Origin: Alphaproteobacteria bacterium CG1_02_46_17
Lineage (GTDB): Bacteria; Pseudomonadota; Alphaproteobacteria; Micavibrionales; Micavibrionaceae
Length of the DNA: 62,504 nt
Direction: 5' to 3'
Assembly (NCBI GenBank): GCA_001871905.1
Contig: MNUG01000013.1
Coordinates: 1 to 62,504, forward strand
Shown here: piece after piece, positions 8,513 through 17,054 of the stretch
Position numbering within the stretch: position 1 is the stretch's first letter
Layout of the letters: every line of letters begins with the position of its first letter
Translations under genes and position numbers: made by a program
Notes under the pieces: generated by a model
Seen by the model: only the letters and a program-made list of their open reading frames with translations
Told to the model about the DNA's origin: nothing
The model's database searches: none

Positions 8513-9448
8513 TTATCGCAACTCTGTTATTAATTTCTTGAGATCGGCGGGCCGACCTTGAAGAACCTTGATTTTTCCATTCTTGTCCTTATATACGGAA
8601 AATGGTGTGACGTCCAGCTTCCAATCCTGCATCAATTGCATGTTGCGCTGAACCCCTTGTGTATTGGCGTTCTGATCAACCAAAAGGGCGTCCGTTTTAC
8701 CATCTAGATGGTTATACAGGTCATTTTGAGCCTGTGGGCTCGCCAAAAGATAAGCGGCTTCTTTCAAAGATTTATCACTTAAAACCCCGACCGGAATAAG
8801 GCGGAGCTGAACAAAACCTTTCTCGAGATAACCCGAGTTGCGGATATCATTAATCAAATCATGGCAATGAGGGCATTCCGGATCAATAAACGAGTAAATA
8901 GCCGGAGCCTTACTATCCCCCAATGAAATCCAGTTGGCCGACTCAACTGTCCCATAAAGCTGCTCTGCTTTACTTTTGGCGACAGACTTCATCACCTCTT
9001 GCGGGTTGCTCAAATCTGGCGACTTCATCACTGACGCCATTGACTGAGAGTCTTCGAAAGAAGAAGCCGAGGAAGAAGTTTTGGTTTCAGGAGGTGGTGA
9101 ATAACCCGCCAAACGATCAATTGCCGGACCTTCTTTATCTCTCAACGCATTGATTTGTTGCAACGTCACGGCATCTCCCTTGTTGTTGAAGAGAATGCCG
9201 AGCAATAGCCCCTGACCATCCTGTGTGACATAAAAATATTGTTCCTGACCGTTCTGGATCGTGACCCAGCCATCCAGACCAAATTCCCGACCCAAATAGC
9301 GAATCTGCGCTCCTTGGGTAACCATGTTTTCCAAAGGAGCAGGCAATGGCGGATTTCCGTCTTTACCCGTCGCAGCCTGCACCGAGAACCCCGTCAGAGT
9401 GCATATTGCCAATATTGTGGTGAGTGAGAGATAAAAACGGGAAGCCAT
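8513..9448 (-). CDS. DsbC/DsbG-like periplasmic thioredoxin-fold protein
   Basis: A 311-residue exported protein. The signal peptide (LTTILAICTLTGFSVQA) is followed by an N-terminal domain rich in beta structure, a Ser-rich linker near residues 120-140, and a C-terminal thioredoxin fold with FIDPECPHCHDL (CPHC at about residue 191) and the cis-Pro region DVTPFSVY. CPHC and the N-terminal domain suggest a disulfide isomerase or oxidoreductase like DsbC/DsbG. It is the first gene of the minus-strand secretion run, with AGAGGA before the ATG. IncI plasmids and Legionella use comparable Dsb proteins to mature type IVB components, so it probably folds Cys-containing parts of the apparatus. Confidence 0.8.
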   Translation of the reverse strand: MASRFYLSLTTILAICTLTGFSVQAATGKDGNPPLPAPLENMVTQGAQIRYLGREFGLDGWVTIQNGQEQYFYVTQDGQGLLLGILFNNKGDAVTLQQINALRDKEGPAIDRLAGYSPPPETKTSSSASSFEDSQSMASVMKSPDLSNPQEVMKSVAKSKAEQLYGTVESANWISLGDSKAPAIYSFIDPECPHCHDLINDIRNSGYLEKGFVQLRLIPVGVLSDKSLKEAAYLLASPQAQNDLYNHLDGKTDALLVDQNANTQGVQRNMQLMQDWKLDVTPFSVYKDKNGKIKVLQGRPADLKKLITELR

Positions 9449-9563
9449 AACATCCTCTTGGTCTAAAATATAAAAACGTCTTTGCCTTTGTTTGAAAGAC
9501 TGTCGCGCATCATATCGTATGTTGAGGTTGTGGAAAACAGATGTTTTGGAATTTATCGAGAAA

Positions 9564-9585
9564 CTGCCGACTTTTAAGTCGGCAG
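9564..9585 (-). terminator. Terminator-like hairpin after the GGDEF/EAL gene
   Basis: A 10-bp perfect inverted repeat, CTGCCGACTT (9564-9573) and AAGTCGGCAG (9576-9585), 14 bases past the stop of the GGDEF/EAL gene. The T tail on the minus strand is short, so it may stabilise the 3' end rather than terminate strongly. Confidence 0.55.
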
Positions 9586-9598
9586 CGTCCTATTTCAA

Positions 9599-11842
9599 TT
9601 ATACAGCGATCTGATCGAAATATTCGAGCTGGCCCGTATATTGACGGATAAACTCTTTCATTTGGTAATCCGGAATTGGGCGGGAGTAACGATATCCTTG
9701 TACCTCGTCGCATCCTTCTTCCACCAGAAAGGATTCATGTTCTTTGGTTTCCACGCCTTCTGCAATAATCTTGAGATTAAGAGAACGTCCAAGACCGATG
9801 ATGGTTCTGGCAATCGCCGCATCATCAGGGTTGTTCAAAGCATTGCGGATAAATGACTGGTCGATTTTCAAGCGGTCAATCGGGAATTGCCGCAGGTAAG
9901 ACAAGGAAGAATATCCAGTTCCAAAGTCATCAATAGCAAGTTCTACACCCAGAGCATGCAGCTCCTTCAAAATACGAACGGTTTGCTGGATATCTTCCAT
10001 AAAGGCACTTTCAGTGACCTCAAGCTCCAGTAAATGCGGATTAATTCCCGTCTCTTGGATAACCTGACGTGTATAGGCCACCAGATCGCTTTGTTGGAAT
10101 TGTTCTCCCGAAACGTTGACTGCGATTCGGATCATATTTCCACTATCGTGCCATCTTTTTGCTTCAAGACAGGCTTCACGCATAACCCATTCACCGATCG
10201 GTACAATCAAACCGGATTGTTCAGCAATCGGGATGAATTCGACAGGGGAAATAAATTTTCCGCCTTCTTTGCTGTTATCTTTCTTGAACCAGCGGATTAG
10301 AGCTTCTGCCCCGATGACGTGACCGGTTCTCAGATCCAGTTGCGGCTGATAATACAAAGTCAGGTCTTTATTTTCTAGGGCGTTACGCAGGTCACGCAAC
10401 ATCTGGAATCTGGCTTGTACTGCCTTATCAAAATCTTCCAGATATTCACGGATACAATCACGTCCGTCTTCTTTCGCACGATTAAGCGCTATATCTGCAT
10501 TCTTCAAAACCTGATCGGGATCAATGGCATCATCCGGAAAAGTTGCCACCCCAATGGATGCACGCACCTGGAATGTTTCATTAAAGACGCGGAACGGCTC
10601 ATGCGTGATGATAGCACGCACCCGTTCCCCAACATCTTTTGCTGTAAAAGAACTGGAGTTTAATGGGAAGGTTACTGCAAATTCATCCTCTCCCGACCTT
10701 GCAACGACAGCACTCTCAGGCAAGGAACTGCGTAACCGTTTTCCAACCGCGCTTAGAATCGCGTCCCCGACATTATGCCCCATCGAGTCGTTGATATCCT
10801 TGAAGTGGTCAAGGTCAAAGGCCAGAATGGCAAGGCGGGTTACTTCGGTTTGATTCTCTGCTGCATATTTGACATGTTCGGCCAATTTTTGCAGGAAAAG
10901 TGTCCGGTTTGGCAGACCCGTCAGAGTGTCATAATAAGCAAGCTTATGGATCTGGCTCTGTGCCGCATTCTTGACCTGACGAATGTTTTTCGCATTCTGC
11001 TTTATCAATTCCTGAGTCGCGGCGATTGTTCCTCCCACCTCGTCCTTATCATCATAAGGAGAGTGCTCAATGTTCGGCGCCTCCGGATTAGCAATCGCCA
11101 AACGGACATTATCCCTGAGGAACAGAATCGGCTCCAGCAACCATTTCCCAAGTGCAATCATCAAGACCGTTGTCACAAGAGCAGACATCAGGAACATAAT
11201 CAGAATATTCTGGCGTACATAAAGGCCAACACTTGAGAACGCCTTGGAAGCATCCAGCCGCGCTACAATAAAATAAGGAAGACCGTCGATATCCTTTGGA
11301 CGCAATACAACTTCGTAGCTCTTGCGATCAGAACTGATATATGTTTTCCCCAGATCACTTTCAGAGAACAGGGTGGTAATGACATTCTCGCCCCCCAGAC
11401 CCAAAAGCTGGAAATCAATCGAATAGACTGCCAATCCAGAGATCGATGTGAAAGAAACCAGACGATTCATTTGCTCTATAGTGTATGGTGGAGCAAGTCG
11501 GTCAACCGCCTTTGCAGAGGCCACTGTGACCAGATTCTGCCGTGCTTCTTCTTTTAATTCGTATAGCTGATCCTGCTGATAGCTTTTCAGCGTCAGAGCC
11601 ATCAACGTGGCCTGAACCGTCATGATCGTCAAGAAGACTGCCATGACAATCTTCCAACTTAATCGACTGCGCCACATACTTGTTTGAGATGCAGCCTTCT
11701 TTTTATCTTGAGCCCAGGAAAACAAACCAGACCTTCTCCCCAGTTGTTCCGTGCTAGGCACGGATGAATATTGTGTTTCTACACCAAGTACCATATTTCT
11801 GACCCATCCCGAATGTATCCGGAAAGCTCTCGCCTTCCTCAC
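9599..11842 (-). CDS. Membrane GGDEF/EAL cyclic-di-GMP protein
   Basis: A 747-residue protein: one membrane helix near residues 65-85, a periplasmic sensor segment, a second helix near 210-235, a HAMP-like linker, then GGDEF and EAL domains. The GGDEF signature reads RSGEDEF, with the second Gly replaced by Glu, and no RxxD inhibitory site is seen ahead of it. The EAL domain looks intact: EALIRW, NVSGEQF, LEVTESAF, DDFGTG and EGVET. The likely activity is therefore c-di-GMP hydrolysis, with the GGDEF part regulatory. The GTG at 11842 has AGGAG close by; an internal ATG at 11794 is the alternative start. It stands alone downstream of pyrC. Confidence 0.88.
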   Translation of the reverse strand: MRKARAFRIHSGWVRNMVLGVETQYSSVPSTEQLGRRSGLFSWAQDKKKAASQTSMWRSRLSWKIVMAVFLTIMTVQATLMALTLKSYQQDQLYELKEEARQNLVTVASAKAVDRLAPPYTIEQMNRLVSFTSISGLAVYSIDFQLLGLGGENVITTLFSESDLGKTYISSDRKSYEVVLRPKDIDGLPYFIVARLDASKAFSSVGLYVRQNILIMFLMSALVTTVLMIALGKWLLEPILFLRDNVRLAIANPEAPNIEHSPYDDKDEVGGTIAATQELIKQNAKNIRQVKNAAQSQIHKLAYYDTLTGLPNRTLFLQKLAEHVKYAAENQTEVTRLAILAFDLDHFKDINDSMGHNVGDAILSAVGKRLRSSLPESAVVARSGEDEFAVTFPLNSSSFTAKDVGERVRAIITHEPFRVFNETFQVRASIGVATFPDDAIDPDQVLKNADIALNRAKEDGRDCIREYLEDFDKAVQARFQMLRDLRNALENKDLTLYYQPQLDLRTGHVIGAEALIRWFKKDNSKEGGKFISPVEFIPIAEQSGLIVPIGEWVMREACLEAKRWHDSGNMIRIAVNVSGEQFQQSDLVAYTRQVIQETGINPHLLELEVTESAFMEDIQQTVRILKELHALGVELAIDDFGTGYSSLSYLRQFPIDRLKIDQSFIRNALNNPDDAAIARTIIGLGRSLNLKIIAEGVETKEHESFLVEEGCDEVQGYRYSRPIPDYQMKEFIRQYTGQLEYFDQIAV

Positions 11843-11934
11843 AATCTCCTAGAATACACAGGCATGATTAAGACTTCGTATATATTAGCTTCTATAAAAG
11901 TATAACATCCGATCATATTCAAGTCCCTAAGTGA

Positions 11935-13281
11935 TTATGACGCAGAATAATTTTCTTCGAAACGGACGCTTTTTCCAGCTCTTGAGTCCAACAAACGATC
12001 TTCCCGCATGACAATCTTTCCATTCACAATCGTCATCATCGGCCATCCTGTGACAGACATGCCGTCAAATGGCGTCCAGCCTGCACGCGAAAGTTGTTGG
12101 GCATCTGTGATGGTTTGCTGCTTCTTCATATCGACAATGGTCAGGTCTGCATCATATCCGCGCGCAATCCGCCCTTTGCCAATAATTCGGTGAATCCGTT
12201 GCGGGCCATAACACATCAATTCCACCAATTTTTCGAGTGTCAGCCGGCCATTATTCACATGGTTGAGCATGACGGGCAGAAGGGTCTGAACACCCGGGGT
12301 TCCGCTGGGGCTTGCAGGATATTCTTTTGCTTTTTCTTCCAGAGTATGGGGGGCGTGATCGGACGCCAGAATATCCACAGTGCCGTTGGCAATGGCTGTC
12401 CACAAAGCGTCTTGGTGATGTTTCTCGCGAATTGGCGGATTTTGTTGGGCTTTACTGCCTAATTTTTCGTAACAATCCGGTGCGTATAAAGTCAGGTGGT
12501 TGGCCAAAACTTCGACGCTGGCCACATCTTTATTTTGTGCCAGAAATTCCATTTCTTCAGCCGTTGTAATATGCAGTACATGGACACGACGCATATATTT
12601 ACGCGCCAGCCACACCAGACGCGTTGTGGCAGACAGGCAAGATTCAGGGGATCTCCATACAGGGTGAAGTTTTACATCGTGACTATCCCCCAGAATGGTT
12701 TTTTTATTTTCATTCATCATCATTTCGTCTTCGGCATGAACCGCCACGACACGGCGACCATTGGCCAGAACAGCCTCGACCTCTTCATCGGTAGCCGAAA
12801 GCAAATCACCTGTACTTGCCCCCATAAAGATTTTAATGCCGCACACACCGTTTAATTTCTCCCACTCGCCGAGGCTTTTAGCGTTTTGTGCTGTTCCCCC
12901 TAGATAAAAGGCATGATTAACCCATGGGGTCTTAGCGGCACGAGAAAGCTTATCCGCAATGGTTTCCGGTGTTGTGGTCAACGGGTTGGTATTGGGCATT
13001 TCGAAAATAGTGGTCACCCCTCCCATAGCCGCAGCTTTCATTCCGGACTCCAGAACTTCCTTATGATCTGCGCCCGGTTCACGGAAATGAACTTGGGTGT
13101 CAATGATGCCGGGCAAAATATGTTGTCCAGTGCAATCAATGATTTCTTTGGCGGTTGCGGTTGCCAGAACACCGATAGCGGCAATTTTTCCGTCCAGAAC
13201 GGCAATATCTATGACTTTGGTTACACCTGGCAGGATTACTGTACCGTTTTTGAATATCAGATCATATTGGGCTGTGGTCAT
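11935..13281 (-). CDS. pyrC: Dihydroorotase, type I
   Basis: A 448-residue zinc amidohydrolase that closes carbamoyl-aspartate to dihydroorotate, the third step of pyrimidine synthesis. Visible motifs are DTQVHFREPGADHKE (metal-binding HxH equivalent with FREPG), MPNTNP, GIKIFMGAS (the Lys that is carboxylated), VAVHAEDE, HVLHITTAEE and DILASDHAPHTLEEK (catalytic Asp). Its length and the REPG motif place it with the long type I enzymes. pyrB usually neighbours pyrC in alphaproteobacteria but is not adjacent here. An allantoinase is less likely given the DHAPH context. Confidence 0.92.
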   Translation of the reverse strand: MTTAQYDLIFKNGTVILPGVTKVIDIAVLDGKIAAIGVLATATAKEIIDCTGQHILPGIIDTQVHFREPGADHKEVLESGMKAAAMGGVTTIFEMPNTNPLTTTPETIADKLSRAAKTPWVNHAFYLGGTAQNAKSLGEWEKLNGVCGIKIFMGASTGDLLSATDEEVEAVLANGRRVVAVHAEDEMMMNENKKTILGDSHDVKLHPVWRSPESCLSATTRLVWLARKYMRRVHVLHITTAEEMEFLAQNKDVASVEVLANHLTLYAPDCYEKLGSKAQQNPPIREKHHQDALWTAIANGTVDILASDHAPHTLEEKAKEYPASPSGTPGVQTLLPVMLNHVNNGRLTLEKLVELMCYGPQRIHRIIGKGRIARGYDADLTIVDMKKQQTITDAQQLSRAGWTPFDGMSVTGWPMMTIVNGKIVMREDRLLDSRAGKSVRFEENYSAS

Positions 13282-13447
13282 TTTTTCCTCGGGGGGTTTT
13301 GCGCCGGACTAATCTAATACACACAGATAGTTTGTCAAAACCTGTTTCCTTAACCTTTTATCAGTTTTTGATGTGATACACTGATAGAATGCGGATTCTG
13401 TTATGAGTCTGCATGCCTTTTAGGCAAACAGGATTAAGGACTTTGAA

Positions 13448-13570
13448 ATGACATTTGTGGCAGTAATGTCCGTTATAAGTGCCGTTCTTCTGGCAGGAAA
13501 TGTGGTTTTGATGAAAAAGCAAAGCCCGAAGCCAGTGAGAGTGCTTGCGAGAAATCGCCGGAGACGTTAG
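13448..13570 (+). CDS. Putative 40-residue membrane micro-protein
   Basis: A short open frame starting at an ATG behind TAAGGA. It encodes one hydrophobic helix (MTFVAVMSVISAVLLAGNVV) followed by a strongly basic tail (KKQSPKPVR, ending ARNRRRR). This positive-inside design is typical of small single-pass membrane proteins. It ends 37 bases before the cysS start on the same strand, so it may share the cysS transcript. There are no Cys codons, so it is not a cysteine attenuator peptide. I know no family for it, and it could be a chance frame. Confidence 0.35.
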   Translation: MTFVAVMSVISAVLLAGNVVLMKKQSPKPVRVLARNRRRR

Positions 13571-13607
13571 GCTGTTCCCGCTTTATTATGCGGGAGTGAG
13601 CACGTCC

Positions 13608-14996
13608 ATGGCACATACATATACATTCAGATTTTATAATTCGCTGGCACGGGAAAAACAGGACTTCGTGCCGCTGGAGATGAATCATGTCCGGATTTAT
13701 GCCTGCGGGCCGACAGTGTATAGTTACGCTCATATTGGTAATGCCAGAATGGCGGTGGTTTTTGACCTCCTCGCCAACCTCTTGCGGCGTCTCTATCCAA
13801 AAATCACCTATGTCTCGAACATCACCGATATTGAAGACAAAATTATTACCGCGTCACAAGAGGCCGGCGAGGCCATCGAGTTTATTACGCGTAAATATGA
13901 GCGCATCTATAACGAGGATATGGCTGCCCTCGGCGTAAGTATCCCAGATATCCAGCCTCGCGCCACGGAAACAATCCCTGAAATGATTTCCCTGATTCAA
14001 AATCTCGTTGATCGGGGTCATGCCTATGAGAAGGACGGACATGTGTTATTCAATGTTCCGTCATTCCCTGAATATGGCGGTCTATCTGGTCGTTCCCGCG
14101 ATGACCAGATTGCAGGAGCGCGCGTCGAAGTCGCTCCCTACAAGAAAGATCCTGCCGATTTTGTGTTGTGGAAACCATCAATCGGAGATCAACCCGGTTG
14201 GGATAGCCCATGGGGGTTTGGCCGCCCGGGCTGGCACATCGAATGTTCCGCGATGGCGGAAAAGCATCTGGGCTTGCCAATTGATATTCATGGCGGCGGC
14301 GCTGACCTTAAATTTCCCCATCATGAAAACGAGATTGCCCAAAGTTGCTGCGCTCATGGGAATCACGATCTTGCCTCTTTCTCGCGTTACTGGATGCATA
14401 ACGGTTTTCTGACCGTCGAAGGCGAGAAAATGTCCAAGTCATTGGGTAATTTCATTCTGGCCCATGATCTGATCGAACAAGGCGTTAAAGGTGAAGTGAT
14501 CCGCCATGTTTTACTATCTGCCCATTATCGCCAGCCGCTGGATTGGTCAGAGAAGGCGGTCGATCAGGCACAAAAGGCGCTTGATAAATTCTACCGCATA
14601 CTGGATGAGCTTAAAGACATTCCGGATATGGACCGCGAAGTTCCCATCCCCGTCATGGAGGCGTTATGCGATGATTTGAATTCCCCGAAAGCCTATGCGG
14701 AACTTAATGCTTTGGCCAAAACAGCAACAGAACTAAAAACACCTGAGAGCAAAGGTGATTTTCTGGCGGCGGCCCGTTTAATGGGATTTCTGACCCAAGA
14801 CCCAGCGGTTTGGTTTGCGGCTGATTTATCATCCAGTGATATCGATGCTGCATGGATTGAAGGATTACTGGTTGAACGGACACAGGCGCGCAAGGCCAAA
14901 AATTTTGCGCGATCAGATGAAATCCGTGATGAGCTTGCGGCCAAGGGAATCGTCATCGAAGACACTCCACATGGCACCAAATGGAAGACGAGTTAA
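13608..14996 (+). CDS. cysS: Cysteinyl-tRNA synthetase
   Basis: A 462-residue class I synthetase that charges tRNA-Cys. Visible are the zinc-ligand start YACGPTVY, the HIGH-type motif AHIGN, WHIECSAM with zinc-binding Cys/His, HGGGADLKFPHHENE, and KMSKS in GEKMSKSLGN. The C-terminal DALR-type helical domain ends in KARNFARSDEIRDEL-like sequence. The start at 13608 (MAHTYTFRFYN) matches the usual N-terminus; the in-frame ATG 63 bases upstream adds unrelated residues. The stop lies 4 bases from the convergent mlaF stop. Confidence 0.96.
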   Translation: MAHTYTFRFYNSLAREKQDFVPLEMNHVRIYACGPTVYSYAHIGNARMAVVFDLLANLLRRLYPKITYVSNITDIEDKIITASQEAGEAIEFITRKYERIYNEDMAALGVSIPDIQPRATETIPEMISLIQNLVDRGHAYEKDGHVLFNVPSFPEYGGLSGRSRDDQIAGARVEVAPYKKDPADFVLWKPSIGDQPGWDSPWGFGRPGWHIECSAMAEKHLGLPIDIHGGGADLKFPHHENEIAQSCCAHGNHDLASFSRYWMHNGFLTVEGEKMSKSLGNFILAHDLIEQGVKGEVIRHVLLSAHYRQPLDWSEKAVDQAQKALDKFYRILDELKDIPDMDREVPIPVMEALCDDLNSPKAYAELNALAKTATELKTPESKGDFLAAARLMGFLTQDPAVWFAADLSSSDIDAAWIEGLLVERTQARKAKNFARSDEIRDELAAKGIVIEDTPHGTKWKTS

Positions 14997-15000
14997 TTTT

Positions 15001-15789
15001 CTAGGCCGATTTCAGAAGTTCGGATTGAAGATCTGTAATTGGCCCATCCGCACGACCATGGATAAACTGGTCAACGTAGGGGTTTCCTGAGTTATCCAGA
15101 TCATCGATCGGGCCTGTCCAGACAATTTTTCCATCGTGAAGCATTGCCACATGATCGGCGATTTTGCGCGCAGACGCCATATCGTGCGTGATGGTCATGG
15201 CCGTTGCCCCAAGATCTTTCACGCATTTGACGATCAGTTCATTGATAACATCCGCCATGATCGGGTCAAGGCCCGTGGTGGGTTCATCAAAAAATATAAT
15301 TTCCGGATTAGTCGCAATCGCCCGAGCCAGCGCCACACGTTTTTGCATGCCACCCGAGAGTTCAGCCGGATAAAGATTTGCGATGGCCTCACCCATTCCA
15401 ACCTGTTCGAGTTTTTCGGTGGCGATTTTACGCGCATCCTTTTTATCCATGTCCTTACCGTGGATCAGGCCGAAAGCAACGTTGTACCAGACCGGCAGAG
15501 AGTCAAATAAAGCACCACCTTGGAACAGCATGCCAAACTTTTTCATCATTTCTTCACGAGCACGGGTCGAGGCCTTGATCATGTCCATGCCGTCCACTTT
15601 GATTGATCCTTTATCCGCCTGCAGCAAACCAAGGACGCATTTCAGTGTGACGGATTTCCCCGTACCAGAGCCCCCGATGATCACCATCGAGCTGCCCACA
15701 GGTACGTTCAAATCAACGCCTTGTAAGACCTTTTTTGTTCCGAATGCTTTATAGACACCGGTCATTTCAATTTTATTGCGCTTGGTCAT
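15001..15789 (-). CDS. mlaF: MlaF-like phospholipid transporter ATPase
   Basis: A 262-residue ABC ATPase of the Mla/Ttg2 type, which drives glycerophospholipid movement between inner and outer membranes. Motifs: Walker A GGSGTGKS, Q-loop MLFQGGALFDS, signature LSGGMQKRVALARAIA, Walker B IIFFDEPTTGLDP and the His switch ITHDM. GGALFDS after the Q-loop is typical of MlaF. It overlaps the upstream permease gene by 4 bases (ATGA), a coupled pair. No mlaD substrate-binding gene follows in the window. Confidence 0.88.
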   Translation of the reverse strand: MTKRNKIEMTGVYKAFGTKKVLQGVDLNVPVGSSMVIIGGSGTGKSVTLKCVLGLLQADKGSIKVDGMDMIKASTRAREEMMKKFGMLFQGGALFDSLPVWYNVAFGLIHGKDMDKKDARKIATEKLEQVGMGEAIANLYPAELSGGMQKRVALARAIATNPEIIFFDEPTTGLDPIMADVINELIVKCVKDLGATAMTITHDMASARKIADHVAMLHDGKIVWTGPIDDLDNSGNPYVDQFIHGRADGPITDLQSELLKSA

Positions 15790-16601
15790 GAAAAGAAAAC
15801 CTGTGTCAGGATATAGTTGAAGATCAGAATCAGGATCGAAGCCGTGACCACCGCATTGGTTGTTGCCATTCCGACCCCTTGGGCACCGCGACCGGAATTA
15901 TATCCGTGGTAGCAACCCATTAAGGTCACAAAGAACCCAAAGACCGCAGCTTTGACCAGTCCGGAGACCACGTCGATATTTTCCAAGACCTGCCATGTTT
16001 GATACAGATAACTTCCAGAGCTGAAACCCAGTACATGGGTCGAGACAATATACCCGCCATAAACTCCGATAATATCCCCGATTAGAACAAGAACAGGGAG
16101 CATGATCGTACCGGCAATCACACGAGGAACCACCAGATATTTCATCGGGTTAACCGACAAGGTCGATAGCGCATCAATTTGCTCGGTCACCCGCATTGTT
16201 CCAACTTCAGCGGCAATAGCTGCTCCAACGCGCCCCGCAACCATCAAACCAGCCAGAACCGGAGATAGCTCGCGGGTAATCGAGAGGGCAACCACAGATG
16301 CAATCGCACTTTCTGCATTAAAGCGTGAAAAACCGGTATAGCTTTGCAGCGCCAGCACCATCCCCGTAAACAGGGCCGTCATCCCGACCACAGGCAAAGA
16401 GTAATATCCTATATCTATGAACTGACGCAGGATATGTTTGATAAAAATCGGTGGGGTGGCGCAGTGACGCAAGGTCTGTAGGACAAAGAGACTGATTGCC
16501 CCCAAGGCCTGTATCACATTAAGGATCGAATGACCGATGGCCTGACAAATATCATGCAAAAACGGGATTTTTTCCCGAAAAATTTGAAGAGCGGTGTTCA
16601 T
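15786..16601 (-). CDS. mlaE: MlaE-like phospholipid transporter permease
   Basis: A 271-residue integral membrane permease of the MlaE family. It has an N-terminal amphipathic/hydrophobic segment and about five further helices, with the family signature in GLMVAGRVGAAIAAEVGTMRVTEQIDAL and the later AVFGFFVTLMGCYHGYNSGRGAQGVG. It forms the inner-membrane channel with MlaF, keeping outer-membrane lipid asymmetry. It is the first gene of the pair, transcribed away from the 102-aa gene. Confidence 0.88.
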   Translation of the reverse strand: MNTALQIFREKIPFLHDICQAIGHSILNVIQALGAISLFVLQTLRHCATPPIFIKHILRQFIDIGYYSLPVVGMTALFTGMVLALQSYTGFSRFNAESAIASVVALSITRELSPVLAGLMVAGRVGAAIAAEVGTMRVTEQIDALSTLSVNPMKYLVVPRVIAGTIMLPVLVLIGDIIGVYGGYIVSTHVLGFSSGSYLYQTWQVLENIDVVSGLVKAAVFGFFVTLMGCYHGYNSGRGAQGVGMATTNAVVTASILILIFNYILTQVFFS

Positions 16602-16745
16602 AACCCCATGTTTTACAGTGAAATTTCCTATTTTCCAAGGTGTTTTTGCTTTTTGTATCTATTAAGCAGAGCGGTTCCAGTTGCAATCTGCCAGAACTTT
16701 CTATAAGCTTATGAAAATTTAGAGACTTTATTTTAGGAGTGTGTC

Positions 16746-17054
16746 ATGGCTAGAGAACCAAACTGGATCGCGGTGCAAAACCCTTCTCAGGGAACGTCCG
16801 TAAAAGAACAAGCATTACATCTGATGGGACAAGGTATTCCTCCACGTTTTGCGGGCGATTTTATTCGCGCCATTCAGACCGGTCTTGAGATGAAAGAATC
16901 CCCGAAAATAACCAAACTTGATGTCTTTAGAGCTGTGGCACAGGCAGATACAACTGAGCGTGGGGCTATCAGAAGAGCTGCGCACTACGCAATTTTTGAT
17001 ATCTTCCCGCAAGATCGAGCAGCGAACGCTTTTCTTGCACAAGACCTAAGGTAA
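16746..17054 (+). CDS. Small protein of unknown function (102 aa)
   Basis: A 102-residue protein I do not recognise. It begins MAREPNWIAVQNPSQG and has a mixed, soluble composition with a helical C-terminal half (AIRRAAHYAIFDIFPQ). No signal peptide, membrane segment or Cys residues. TTTAGGAGTGTGTC provides a good ribosome site before the ATG. It is divergent from mlaE and ends exactly against the stop of the 349-aa gene on the other strand, with no base between. A real gene is likely from the start site and codon quality. Confidence 0.65.
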   Translation: MAREPNWIAVQNPSQGTSVKEQALHLMGQGIPPRFAGDFIRAIQTGLEMKESPKITKLDVFRAVAQADTTERGAIRRAAHYAIFDIFPQDRAANAFLAQDLR

